Assembly (NCBI RefSeq): GCF_030124325.1 | Contig: NZ_JASKLR010000009.1 | Coordinates: forward strand, 322 to 64,321 | Length of the DNA stretch: 64,000 bases | Direction: 5' to 3' | Origin: Sinorhizobium sp. 8-89 | Lineage (GTDB): Bacteria; Pseudomonadota; Alphaproteobacteria; Rhizobiales; Rhizobiaceae | In this document: positions 18,189 through 27,026 of the stretch, piece after piece | Numbering within the stretch: position 1 is the stretch's first letter | How the letters are laid out: each line of letters starts with the position of its first letter | The notes under the pieces: model-generated | Told to the model about the DNA's origin: nothing | Database searches by the model: none | Seen by the model: only the letters and a program-made list of their open reading frames with translations | Program-made: the position numbers and the translations under genes

Positions 18189-20021
18189 ATGCGTATTCTC
18201 GGTATTTCGGCGTTTTATCACGACAGTGCGGCGGCCCTGATCGAGGACGGACGCATCGTGGCGGCCGCTCAGGAGGAACGATTTACACGCAAGAAGCACG
18301 ACGCCAGCTTTCCGGCCAATGCCTTGGCCTATTGCCTGGCGGAGGCAGGTTGCAGCATGGCGGACGTCGATCATGTCGTCTTCTATGACAAGCCGTTCCT
18401 GAAATTCGAGCGATTGCTGGAGACTTATCTCGCGACAAGTCCGCGCGGGTTTCGTTCCTTCAGGATGGCGATGCCGCTCTGGATCAAGGAGAAACTGTTT
18501 CAGAAGAACCTGTTGCGCAAGCACTTGGGCAAGCTCGCTGGATCGAAGGAATGGTCCGGATCGCTTCTGTTCACCGAGCATCATCTGGCACACGCGGCGA
18601 GCGCCTTCTTCCCATCGCCTTTCGCAAGCGCCGCGGTTTTGACGATGGATGGGGTGGGCGAGTGGTGTACGACCTCGCTCGGCCTCGGTCGTGGCAACAG
18701 CCTCGAAATCATAAAGGAAATCCGTTTTCCGCATTCTCTCGGTCTGCTTTACTCCGCGTTCACGTACTATACCGGTTTCAAGGTGAACTCCGGCGAGTAC
18801 AAGCTGATGGGCCTGGCGCCTTACGGCCGCCCCCGCTTTGCCCAGACGATCCTGGACAATCTGATCGACCTCAAAGACGACGGCTCGTTCCGGGTCGATC
18901 AGCGCTATTTCGATTATTGCACCGGTCTCACCATGACCTCGCCCGCATTCCACCGGCTTTTCGGCGCGGAACCGCGAAAACCCGAAACTCCCTTGACCCA
19001 GCGGGAGATGGATCTGGCGGCCTCGATACAGGCGGTGACCGAGGAAGTTGTTCTGAAGCTCGCCCGCTTTGCCAGGCAGGAAACAGGCGAGCGCCATCTG
19101 TGCCTGGCTGGCGGCGTCGCCTTGAACTGCGTTGCCAATGGCAAGTTGCTGAAGAACCGCATTTTCGACGACATCTGGATCCAGCCGGCGGCGGGCGACG
19201 CAGGCGGCGCCGTGGGCGCGGCACTGGCAGCATGGCATGGACATCTTGGAAAAGACCGTCTTGCCAATGGGCGAGACGGTATGGCAGGCGCCTATCTCGG
19301 TCCGGCATACGACCAGGGCGAGATCGAGCGGCGCCTTGCCGCAGCCGGCGCGGTCTACAAGGTCTTGTCGGATAGTGAGATTATTGCCGACACCGTCGAG
19401 GGCCTGGTGCAGGGCAAGGCGGTCGGGTGGATGCAGGGGCGAATGGAATTCGGGCCTCGGGCCTTGGGCGGAAGGTCGATACTCGGCGATCCGCGCTCTC
19501 CGATAATGCAGAAAACACTCAATCTCAAGGTCAAATACCGCGAGAGCTTCCGTCCCTTTGCCCCTTCGGTGAGGCGCGAGGACGTGGCGGAATGGTTCGA
19601 TATCGACACCGACAGCCCCTACATGCTGCTCGTGGGCGATGTGCTCGACCGGCGGAGGTTGCCCCTCGGTCCTGACGAGGCGGCGTTGTTCGGCATAGAC
19701 CGCCTGAACGTTCCACGATCGGAGATTCCGGCCGTCACGCATGTCGATTATTCAGCCCGGGTGCAGACGGTGCATCACGACACGAATCCGCGCTACTGGG
19801 AACTGCTAAGCGCGTTCAAGGAGCGAACCGGCTGTCCCGTACTGGTCAATACCAGCTTCAACGTGCGCGGCGAGCCCATTGTGTGCACCCCGGAAGATGC
19901 ATTCCGCTGTTTTATGGGCACCGAGATCGAATGTCTCGTCGTCGGCAACTGCTTTCTGCGGAAAGAGGATCAGCCGTCGGCCCTGCGGCAGGACTACAAA
20001 GAGTGCTTTGAACTCGACTAG
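18189..20021 (+). CDS. NodU/CmcH-family O-carbamoyltransferase
   Basis: 610 residues. The N-terminal Kae1-like domain has GISAFYHDSAAAL, EHHLAHAASAFFPSPF, and later LAGGVALNCVANGKLL. The C-terminal domain has GRMEFGPRALGGRSILGDPR and VNTSFNVRGEPIVCTPEDAF, both diagnostic of this family. The enzyme forms carbamoyl-AMP from carbamoyl phosphate and ATP and transfers the carbamoyl group to a hydroxyl. Family members act on Nod factors (NodU), cephalosporins (CmcH), saxitoxin (SxtI) and glycans. With no nod genes nearby and glycan genes on both sides, a polysaccharide or lipid-linked sugar acceptor is likelier than a Nod factor. It follows SxtJ- and SxtK-like genes in one operon. Confidence 0.92.
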   Translation: MRILGISAFYHDSAAALIEDGRIVAAAQEERFTRKKHDASFPANALAYCLAEAGCSMADVDHVVFYDKPFLKFERLLETYLATSPRGFRSFRMAMPLWIKEKLFQKNLLRKHLGKLAGSKEWSGSLLFTEHHLAHAASAFFPSPFASAAVLTMDGVGEWCTTSLGLGRGNSLEIIKEIRFPHSLGLLYSAFTYYTGFKVNSGEYKLMGLAPYGRPRFAQTILDNLIDLKDDGSFRVDQRYFDYCTGLTMTSPAFHRLFGAEPRKPETPLTQREMDLAASIQAVTEEVVLKLARFARQETGERHLCLAGGVALNCVANGKLLKNRIFDDIWIQPAAGDAGGAVGAALAAWHGHLGKDRLANGRDGMAGAYLGPAYDQGEIERRLAAAGAVYKVLSDSEIIADTVEGLVQGKAVGWMQGRMEFGPRALGGRSILGDPRSPIMQKTLNLKVKYRESFRPFAPSVRREDVAEWFDIDTDSPYMLLVGDVLDRRRLPLGPDEAALFGIDRLNVPRSEIPAVTHVDYSARVQTVHHDTNPRYWELLSAFKERTGCPVLVNTSFNVRGEPIVCTPEDAFRCFMGTEIECLVVGNCFLRKEDQPSALRQDYKECFELD

Positions 20022-20068
20022 CCCATGGAACGCAAGCCAATAAGAGCCAACATTGCATGATGTTTGAA

Positions 20069-20620
20069 TTAAAGCGTACTGCCGGACGTCTGTAGCAGTT
20101 CGCATGACCGCCTTATCGAGCCAGTCGCACGCCAGCCGAGGCGATTCGGTGCGTGGATGGCCGCCGCAATCTCCGGCTCTGCAATCCTTGGCGCGCGGGA
20201 GTCCCGCCCGGACATAAGAGTGCGACTTTCCAGCTTCGGAATGGCCACGGCAACCGACAGGACAAGGCTCGGCGCGATGCCATAGCAACCTGTCAGATGA
20301 TGAAAGATCTTGGACGCCCCATAAATCTCCTCGGCGCCCATCACTGCCTCGCCCACGCGCGCCCTGTCGCTAATGTCGATATAAAGCACGCCGGGGATTG
20401 ATAACGGCAGCGTTGTCACGATCGGGTCCAGAACGAAATTGATCGCCTGGGGCGTGACACCGTTGAGGACAAACGCCACGAGACCGGCTTGGCTTGCCCA
20501 ATATCCGGCAACAATCAATTCTGTAGGCAATCGCCCCCCAGACTCGACAATCTCGATAACGCTTCGCGTCTGCATGTTGTGCCCACGTCGATAAAAGAGA
20601 GGGGCTGGCGCCGTGATCAC
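20069..20620 (-). CDS. Hypothetical protein, possibly a gene remnant
   Basis: 183 residues, not recognised. The segment after residue 16 (GGRLPTELIVAGYWASQAG, then SIPGVLYIDISDRA) has protein-like alternation of hydrophobic and polar residues. The last ~50 residues (from about SGRDSRAPR) look like non-coding translation. Its ATG overlaps the stop of another unrecognised minus-strand frame at 20617-20973, which is cysteine-containing and equally obscure. The stretch may be a small operon of unknown genes or a decayed gene. It is antisense to nothing known and lies between the carbamoyltransferase and the GT-C-like gene. Confidence 0.3.
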   Translation of the reverse strand: MITAPAPLFYRRGHNMQTRSVIEIVESGGRLPTELIVAGYWASQAGLVAFVLNGVTPQAINFVLDPIVTTLPLSIPGVLYIDISDRARVGEAVMGAEEIYGASKIFHHLTGCYGIAPSLVLSVAVAIPKLESRTLMSGRDSRAPRIAEPEIAAAIHAPNRLGWRATGSIRRSCELLQTSGSTL

Positions 20621-21308
20621 AATGGCAATGGCCGGCTGGGTGGCACGCGATCAATTACAATTCGTTGAACGTTTGATGTCAAAGTTTGAAGTACAGTTCT
20701 GAGACTATCTTCTTCATTCAGACCGCACCATATGTCTTTGGATATATGAGGCTCGTTGCGTCGTAGACGAAAGCGAACGGTCCCCTGGACCGTCTCTAGG
20801 CGCGTGGCGGCGGCAGGTTGATCACCGGCGCCGGATCGAAAGAAAGGACACTTCCAACGAGCGAGACGATCTGTGAATAGCAGATTCTCAGACCCTTTGG
20901 CCAGGTCTCGCGACAAATAAGACATGCATCGCAAGCAGATACCGATCGGGCAGCCAGGCTCGGTGGCGGACAAGCGTTGGATATATTAGGTAGTCGACAT
21001 TGTCGCACGACTATGCGATTATCAAAGCTGTTGAGCGGTGACTTTATAGCCGCGGCTGTGTAATTGCGTACAAAATCGCTTTCAAGGACTGATTTACGCG
21101 CTTGGCCAATGGAGCGCGAGTATTTTTTAAGTTCGCGGGCATATCACGCGCATGATGGGGGCTTAGCGAAGATTTCGATCGAGGCTGTTACTCTGCCTGA
21201 CCGGGTTTTTCGGTTGCGGCAAAGAACAAAGTCCTTTGTGGGGTGAATTCCACCTCTGTCAGCACGTTTAAGCCAAACGAACGCACCAGAAATGGGAGCG
21301 GCGGCTGT
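20621..21308. other. About 690 bases without a confident gene
   Basis: This carries the weak minus-strand frame 20617-20973, which has several cysteines (GCPIGICLRCMSY) but no recognisable domain. The AT-richer part at about 20985-21240 lies upstream of the GT-C-like gene and probably contains its promoter. Confidence 0.35.
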
Positions 21309-22904
21309 ATGAAGCGAGAACAACAACTGCACGTGCAATCAGGTTCGGCGGGAACCGCCAACGATGCACTGGCTCCCGTTCATGCGAGGGCGCAACTCGT
21401 CGCGGCTGTCGTCCTTTCATTGGCAGTCTCCCTGCTGTTCTTTGCAACGACGTCACACGGAATAGGAATTCTGCCTGACTCAGTGGCGTACATGCGCATA
21501 GGAAGCGCGCGTCATTTCGCTCCGCTCTATACTTGGTTGCTGCAATTCACGGCACTCGCTCAGATCGAGCTCGTGGCGGCGGCCTGGTGGCTCAACTGGT
21601 TTCTTTATGTCGTCAATACGGTGTTGATTCTTCGGTTGCTGCTTCTTGCGCAGCTGACCCCGACCTGGGCCGCATTGGGCACGGCCCTGATCGTTGGCCA
21701 TCCGGTCTTCGTCGAATTTCACTCGGTCGCAATGACGGAGCCGTTGTTTATCGCGTTGACCCTCGCCTCCGTCCTCGTTTTTCTCAGGGCGATGCAAGAC
21801 AATCGTGTCGCAAGTGCTGCACTTGTGGGGGCCATTGTAGGACTCGCGATGCTGACGCGATTTGCTGCTGCTCCGCTTCTTCCAGTTTTTGCAATCCTGA
21901 GGCTATTCGCGGGTGGCGGAAGCCTTACGCGACGGCTAGTCGATTGTGCTGTGATGACCGGTGCGTGCGGTGCTGTCTTCGGATCATGGCTGATCGCGAG
22001 TGAGCTGACATCCGGCGACTCGACTGGACGTTCGCTGGAACTACTGGGCGACACTGATCTGGCATACTGGATCCGGACGGCAGGCTCCCTGTCGACGATG
22101 CTCCTGCCATCCGCGGCCGGGCCGGTCATTCGCCTCCTGTTTCTTGCCTTCGCCAGCGTTGTCGTCGTTTTCATTGCCGTGAACTACGCGCTCGCGTGGC
22201 TGCGCCTATCCTCCGCGCAACGCGCACGACCGCATGCGCTTGTTCCCGTCGTATTCAATCTCCTTTCGATCTTGTATCTGCTGTTCCTGATTCTCTCCGT
22301 GATGATTCAGTATCGACTGACCCTCACCGGACGGTTTCTCCTGCCGCTCTATGTCTTTCTCGCACTCGCCGTCATCACTCCCTTCGGAGCGAGCAGACCT
22401 GATTTTGCGCGCCACCGCAAACTCGCGATCGTCCTGGCCGGCTTCGCGGCTGTGATCGGGGCGTCAAACCTCGTCCGAACGACTGTGTTCACAGTAGCCA
22501 CCTATGAATCGGGTCAGGGATACGCTCACAAAAGCTGGTCCACGTCGCCCGTACTCGCATCCGCGAGCAAACTGCCGGCGTCTGCCGCAATCTATTCCAA
22601 CGCACCGGACTTGGTTGAATTCCGCCTGAGGCGCAGCGCGGCGTACATACCGCGCCGCTTCAATCACCTGTCTGGCCGGGATGAGGCAAGTATGCCCTTT
22701 GCGCAGCAGATGGACGCTATGCGTCGCCGTATTGCGGAAGGCGACGCCTACGTCGTCTTCATCTACGGCGTGGACTGGCGAGACTACCTGGTCAGCGAGA
22801 ACGACCTTCTTAATTCCGTTCCGCTCGTCGAGCAGGAAACTCTTGCTGACGGGCGGATCTATCGCTCAGCAACCCGCGCAACCGAGATGCAGGTTTTGCC
22901 GTGA
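21309..22904 (+). CDS. Multi-spanning GT-C-like (GT39/ArnT-type) glycosyltransferase candidate
   Basis: 531 residues from the ATG at 21309, which has GGGAG upstream; a GTG at 21243 would add 22 residues. After a first span, the loop ILPDSVAYMRIGSARH contains the acidic D-S-x-x-Y pattern typical of the first periplasmic loop of lipid-linked-sugar-dependent GT-C enzymes. About ten further spans follow to residue ~410, then a ~120-residue soluble tail. It would transfer a sugar from a polyprenyl-phosphate donor on the periplasmic side. The next gene encodes a GT2 that could make such a donor, and a GtrA protein lies a few genes on, so the set fits a lipid-linked sugar side-chain system. Confidence 0.65.
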   Translation: MKREQQLHVQSGSAGTANDALAPVHARAQLVAAVVLSLAVSLLFFATTSHGIGILPDSVAYMRIGSARHFAPLYTWLLQFTALAQIELVAAAWWLNWFLYVVNTVLILRLLLLAQLTPTWAALGTALIVGHPVFVEFHSVAMTEPLFIALTLASVLVFLRAMQDNRVASAALVGAIVGLAMLTRFAAAPLLPVFAILRLFAGGGSLTRRLVDCAVMTGACGAVFGSWLIASELTSGDSTGRSLELLGDTDLAYWIRTAGSLSTMLLPSAAGPVIRLLFLAFASVVVVFIAVNYALAWLRLSSAQRARPHALVPVVFNLLSILYLLFLILSVMIQYRLTLTGRFLLPLYVFLALAVITPFGASRPDFARHRKLAIVLAGFAAVIGASNLVRTTVFTVATYESGQGYAHKSWSTSPVLASASKLPASAAIYSNAPDLVEFRLRRSAAYIPRRFNHLSGRDEASMPFAQQMDAMRRRIAEGDAYVVFIYGVDWRDYLVSENDLLNSVPLVEQETLADGRIYRSATRATEMQVLP

Positions 22905-22989
22905 AGGGGCCGTCAAAGCATCGCCGAAATTGGACATTGGCTTACAGGATTGGTGCACCGAGAAGAATGTAACGGGAGTACGGATCGTC

Positions 22990-23718
22990 ATGCTTCAGAA
23001 GAAGATTTTTATTGTTATCCCCGCTTATCAAGCCGCTCTGACACTCGAAAGCGTGTTCGAGAGAATTCCAAGGGAAATTTACGAAAAAGACCTCCGGATT
23101 GTCGTCGTGAACGACGGCAGTTCCGACGGAACGGGCGACGTCGCGCGCAGAATTGCTCGTTCACGGGCAAACGCGGAAGTAATCGAGCATCCTCAGAACA
23201 AGGGTTACGCCCAAGCGCAGAAGACCGGTTTTTCGCATGCCTTGGCTCAAGGCGCCGACATCGTGGCACTCCTGCACGCCGATGGGCAATACGCGCCGGA
23301 ACTGCTGCCCCGTTTGCTCGCGCCGCTGGAAAGGGGTGAGGCAGATCTCGTCATCGGGTCGCGCATGCTCGAGGGCGGCGCGCTGAAGGGCGGCATGCCG
23401 ATGTACAAGTATATCGCCAACAAAGCGCTTACCACGATAGAGAATCTGGCTTACGGCCTTCGCGTGAGCGAATACCACAGCGGCTACATGCTTTATTCCC
23501 GCCGGTGCCTCGAAACTATTCCCTTCGTTCGCCTCAGTGATACATTCCATTTCGATGGTGAAATGATCATGATGGCGGGAAAGCGTAAGTTACGGATCAA
23601 GGAAATTGCGATACCCACACGCTACGCGGATGAAAAGTCGCATCTGAAACCAGTCCAGTATGGATTTGATGTACTAAAAATCGTGTGGCAGAATTACCGG
23701 GGTAAATACGAATTTTAA
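22990..23718 (+). CDS. Glycosyltransferase family 2 (polyprenyl-phosphate sugar synthase-like)
   Basis: 242 residues from the ATG at 22990, where KKIFIVIPAYQAA is the usual GT2 start; longer in-frame extensions run back into the previous gene and are rejected. VVVNDGSSDGT binds the nucleotide, and LLHADGQYAPELL holds the D-x-D-like metal site. Length and motifs match DPM1-like enzymes that load a sugar onto a polyprenyl phosphate on the cytoplasmic side. No C-terminal membrane spans are visible. It lies between the GT-C-like gene and an epimerase gene, 35 bases before the latter. Confidence 0.85.
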   Translation: MLQKKIFIVIPAYQAALTLESVFERIPREIYEKDLRIVVVNDGSSDGTGDVARRIARSRANAEVIEHPQNKGYAQAQKTGFSHALAQGADIVALLHADGQYAPELLPRLLAPLERGEADLVIGSRMLEGGALKGGMPMYKYIANKALTTIENLAYGLRVSEYHSGYMLYSRRCLETIPFVRLSDTFHFDGEMIMMAGKRKLRIKEIAIPTRYADEKSHLKPVQYGFDVLKIVWQNYRGKYEF

Positions 23719-23753
23719 ACATAACAATTTTTTTAAACATAGGGAACCATGCC

Positions 23754-24893
23754 ATGAAGATACTCGTCACAGGAGGCGCAGGGTTCGTAGGCTCATTTTT
23801 ATGCGAGAACCTTCACAAATCCGGACACGACATACGAATCTTCGATAATTACGAACCCCAAGTTCATTCTGGATCCCGGGGTAATCTTGGCGCCTTGTTG
23901 CAGCCGAACGGATTACCTATGAAGGGAGTCGAGATCATTTTTGGTGACACTCGCAATCCTGCCCAACTCGACGCTGCCTTGAAGGACGTCGACGCCGTTG
24001 TCCATCTCGCCGCGCAGGTGGGTGTCGGCCAGTCGATGTACGAGATCCATCGTTATGTCGATCACAATACGGTTGGAACGGCAGTCCTCCTGGAACTGCT
24101 GGCGTCCCGCAAGCACAGCGTAAAGAAGCTGGTCGTTGCGTCGTCGATGTCGATCTACGGCGAAGGTGGAGCGCGGTGCAGCCATTGCGGCGATGTCACA
24201 CCGACGCTTCGTGAGGCGGAGCAAATGAGGCGTGGCGATTGGGAGGTGCGCTGTCCGATCTGTGATCGAACCGCAACGCCTATACCGACCAACGAGGCGA
24301 AGCCGGTCCTGCCGACCTCGATCTACGCCATTTCCAAGAGGGATCAGGAGGAAATGTGCTTGGTCGTCGGCAGAGCCTACGACATTCCCGCCGTGGCGCT
24401 TCGCTTCTTCAACATCTACGGTCCTCGGCAGTCGCTGGGCAATCCCTATACCGGGGTCGCTGCGATCTTCTCTTCCCGTCTGCTGAACAATAACCGTCCG
24501 GTCGTTTTTGAGGACGGCAACCAGACGCGAGATTTTGTGCATGTAAACGACATCGTGCAGGCTATTTCGCTTGCTCTCGCGAAAGACGAGGCGAATGGCC
24601 ATGTCTTCAATGTGGGCACCGGTCGCCCGACGTCGATCAAAGACGTCGCGATCATCCTCGCCCGGAAAATGCGGCGCGACATTGCTCCCCAGATAGAGAA
24701 CAAGTTCAGGGAGGGCGATGTCCGGCATTGCTACGCCGACATAAGCAAGATCCAGCGCTGCCTCGGCTACAAGCCTAGCGTCGAGCTCGAATCCGGCATC
24801 GAGGATCTGATCGCCTGGGCAGAAGAGCAGAAGGCGGACGACCGGTTCGAGCATGCAGCCGCCGAGCTGGCGAAAAGAGGGTTGGCCCGGTGA
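23754..24893 (+). CDS. Extended SDR sugar-nucleotide epimerase with zinc-ribbon-like insertion
   Basis: 379 residues. TGGAGFVGSFL is the NAD-binding glycine motif, SSMSIYGEG supplies the catalytic serine region, and YAISKRDQEE the Y-x3-K pair. Between these lies an insertion of about 45 residues with two Cys pairs, RCSHCGD and RCPICDR, a probable metal-binding finger. The same insertion occurs in a subgroup of UDP-glucose/dTDP-L-rhamnose 4-epimerases, such as those making dTDP-6-deoxy-L-talose. It is thus likely a 4-epimerase supplying an activated sugar for the polymer. GGGAACC lies just upstream. It is followed after about 120 bases by a UDP-glucuronate decarboxylase gene. Confidence 0.85.
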   Translation: MKILVTGGAGFVGSFLCENLHKSGHDIRIFDNYEPQVHSGSRGNLGALLQPNGLPMKGVEIIFGDTRNPAQLDAALKDVDAVVHLAAQVGVGQSMYEIHRYVDHNTVGTAVLLELLASRKHSVKKLVVASSMSIYGEGGARCSHCGDVTPTLREAEQMRRGDWEVRCPICDRTATPIPTNEAKPVLPTSIYAISKRDQEEMCLVVGRAYDIPAVALRFFNIYGPRQSLGNPYTGVAAIFSSRLLNNNRPVVFEDGNQTRDFVHVNDIVQAISLALAKDEANGHVFNVGTGRPTSIKDVAIILARKMRRDIAPQIENKFREGDVRHCYADISKIQRCLGYKPSVELESGIEDLIAWAEEQKADDRFEHAAAELAKRGLAR

Positions 24894-25016
24894 CGGGCTG
24901 CATGAAGTTTTAGAGCGCGTTTGCGTTGGGGCGCGGATGTGGACGTCAGACTCTGGTCGCTGGCCGGAAACTGGGGTGCCATCCCGCTGCCAGCCGCTTC
25001 AGATGAGGTAAGCGTA

Positions 25017-26018
25017 ATGGGGCGTCAATTTACAAATCGCGTATTGGTAACTGGAGGGTGCGGCTTCATCGGGTCGCACCTTTGCGAGCGGTTGATCGAA
25101 GGCGGAGCAGACGTCCTGTGCGTCGATAATTTTTTTACTGGGTCGCGCGCCAATGTGGAAGAACTCCTTTCCCATCCGCGTTTCGAGCTTTTGAGGCACG
25201 ATGTGACGATGCCCCTCTACGTGGAGGTGGACAAGATCTTCAATCTTGCCTGCCCGGCTTCTCCCGTGCACTACCAGTTCGACCCGGTGAAGACCACGCG
25301 GACAAGCGTGCAAGGCGCGATAAACATGCTCGGCCTTGCCAAGCGGCTGAAGATCAATGTTCTTCAGGCCTCCACGTCGGAGGTCTACGGAGACCCCTCC
25401 GTTCACCCACAGACCGAGGACTACTGGGGCAACGTCAACCCTATCGGGCCTCGCTCCTGCTACGATGAAGGCAAACGTTGCGCCGAAGCGCTATTCTTCG
25501 ATTACAGGCGGCAGCACCAAACAGCGATCAAAGTTGCGCGCATCTTCAATACCTATGGGCCCCGTACGCATCCGAGCGATGGCCGTGTTGTTTCGAGCTT
25601 TATCGTCCAGGCACTGCTCGATGCCGACATAACCGTCCATGGGGACGGCTCGCAGACGCGATCCTTCTGTTACGTCGATGACACCGTCGCCGCCTTGCTG
25701 CGTCTGATGGATTCGCCGTTTGATGTGACCGGCCCGATTAACATCGGCAACCCCAACGAAATTTCCATGCGCGAACTGGCGGAGTTGATCATCGATCTCA
25801 CCGGGTCCAGGTCACGTATCGTGTATCGGCCATTGCCCCAGGACGATCCTTGCAGACGGCGCCCGGATATCTCGCGAGCAAAAGAACAGCTCGAATGGTC
25901 ACCCAGGATCGGCCTGAAGGAGGGCCTGCTGAAAACGATCAACCACTTCAACGAGCTCCTGATGCGCCCCAATTCCCGAACGGATCTCGGCACCTTGTAC
26001 GAGGCACATCATGCTTAG
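25017..26018 (+). CDS. UDP-glucuronate decarboxylase (UDP-xylose synthase-like)
   Basis: 333 residues from the ATG at 25017, preceded by [20 protein letters not shown] is the NAD site. [16 protein letters not shown] and [10 protein letters not shown] are signatures that separate this family from other extended SDR enzymes, and [11 protein letters not shown] gives the catalytic Y-x3-K. It oxidises and decarboxylates UDP-glucuronic acid to UDP-xylose, or to the 4-keto pentose intermediate, in the cytoplasm. Pentose residues are therefore expected in the glycan. The next gene (GtrA) starts eight bases before its end, indicating translational coupling. Confidence 0.9.
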   Translation: MGRQFTNRVLVTGGCGFIGSHLCERLIEGGADVLCVDNFFTGSRANVEELLSHPRFELLRHDVTMPLYVEVDKIFNLACPASPVHYQFDPVKTTRTSVQGAINMLGLAKRLKINVLQASTSEVYGDPSVHPQTEDYWGNVNPIGPRSCYDEGKRCAEALFFDYRRQHQTAIKVARIFNTYGPRTHPSDGRVVSSFIVQALLDADITVHGDGSQTRSFCYVDDTVAALLRLMDSPFDVTGPINIGNPNEISMRELAELIIDLTGSRSRIVYRPLPQDDPCRRRPDISRAKEQLEWSPRIGLKEGLLKTINHFNELLMRPNSRTDLGTLYEAHHA

Positions 26019-26571
26019 CAGACGGAGGTTCCCTTATGTCGCGAAACTCGGCGACTGTGCCTCGGCCGACGGGGCGGCAGCGCCGGGTTCTCGACTGCAA
26101 CCGCTGGGCCCCCTGCCTGGCGAACCTTATGCCGGCGCAGCATCTCGCCTCAGGCGCAACATCACGCGGCAATTGTCTCTTGTGGGAGGGGTTCTGAGAG
26201 CGATCTTTGCGGTGCGCGTGCTGCGATACGCATTTGTCGGCGGTTGCGCGGCGCTGCTGCAGGTGTGCTTGCTCACCTTGTTCATAGAACTTGCGGACAT
26301 GAACGCCGTGGTGGCGTCAACGTTGGCGCTCTCAATCTCGGTCATGGTCAACTATAGTCTTCAGCACCGTGTGACATTCAGGTCGAAATCGAAGCACACC
26401 GTTGCGGCTCCACGTTTTGCCGTGCTGACGCTCTGCACGCTGGCGGCGAATGCCGTTCTCTTCAACAGCCTTTTGGCTGTGCTGCCCTACATCGCGGCTC
26501 AGATCGTCACGCTCGGAGCTATCTTCCCCATCAATTATTATTTGAACCGAACGGTGACGTTTCGCCTCTGA
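26011..26571 (+). CDS. GtrA-family membrane protein
   Basis: 186 residues with four hydrophobic spans in the last ~125 (from about [15 protein letters not shown]). The family end [12 protein letters not shown] is diagnostic of GtrA. The N-terminal ~60 residues are polar and unusually long for the family, so a later start is possible. GtrA proteins are thought to flip polyprenyl-phosphate-linked sugars across the inner membrane, which fits the GT2 and GT-C-like genes upstream. The start overlaps the decarboxylase gene by eight bases. Confidence 0.85.
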   Translation: MLSRRRFPYVAKLGDCASADGAAAPGSRLQPLGPLPGEPYAGAASRLRRNITRQLSLVGGVLRAIFAVRVLRYAFVGGCAALLQVCLLTLFIELADMNAVVASTLALSISVMVNYSLQHRVTFRSKSKHTVAAPRFAVLTLCTLAANAVLFNSLLAVLPYIAAQIVTLGAIFPINYYLNRTVTFRL

Positions 26572-27026
26572 CCAATGTCGCCCAAAATGGGCAACAACTG
26601 GCCAACAACATGCGCGAAGCAAGGACATAAAGCACGTCGCGTGCATTCGATTGACTTCAATGCGCATAGCGGAATTCAACTTTGCCGTTCGTTGCGAGCG
26701 GCTCGCCTGGAGGGAAACCACCAGGCACTCAGCGGCCCGGTTTGTCAGAAAACTATAATTGGGCGGATTCGCCGAAGACTATTTACAACCAGTTAATTAC
26801 ATGCTTTTTTATTACAGAATTCGAATATGCCAAGGACATTTTGCGCCGTGACCTAATCAGTCGCGGTCACCTATATTTTGTTGAAGTTAATTTATCTAGC
26901 CTCTCGAGCCAGTCAACGGGACAACCAATAGACAGCAACCTTGGGCCACCATTTAGTTTGTGGGGGAGAGGTGCAGCGTCGTTGAGCAGGTCGGTGGGGC
27001 TTACAGCTTTTCAGGAAGGGGCCTTC
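26572..27026 (+). other. 455-base intergenic region
   Basis: Noticeably AT-rich between about 26740 and 26950 (for example CAGTTAATTACATGC near 26791). It probably carries a promoter for the CapD-like gene. An in-frame extension of that gene runs through here but lacks protein character. Confidence 0.4.

Noticed and set aside
18156..19742. 528-codon open frame on the minus strand
   Set aside because: Antisense to the carbamoyltransferase gene, whose family motifs are unmistakable.
18189..20021. Calling the carbamoyltransferase nodU
   Set aside because: No nodABC or nod box is visible, and the SxtJ/DUF5989 neighbours indicate a different subgroup.
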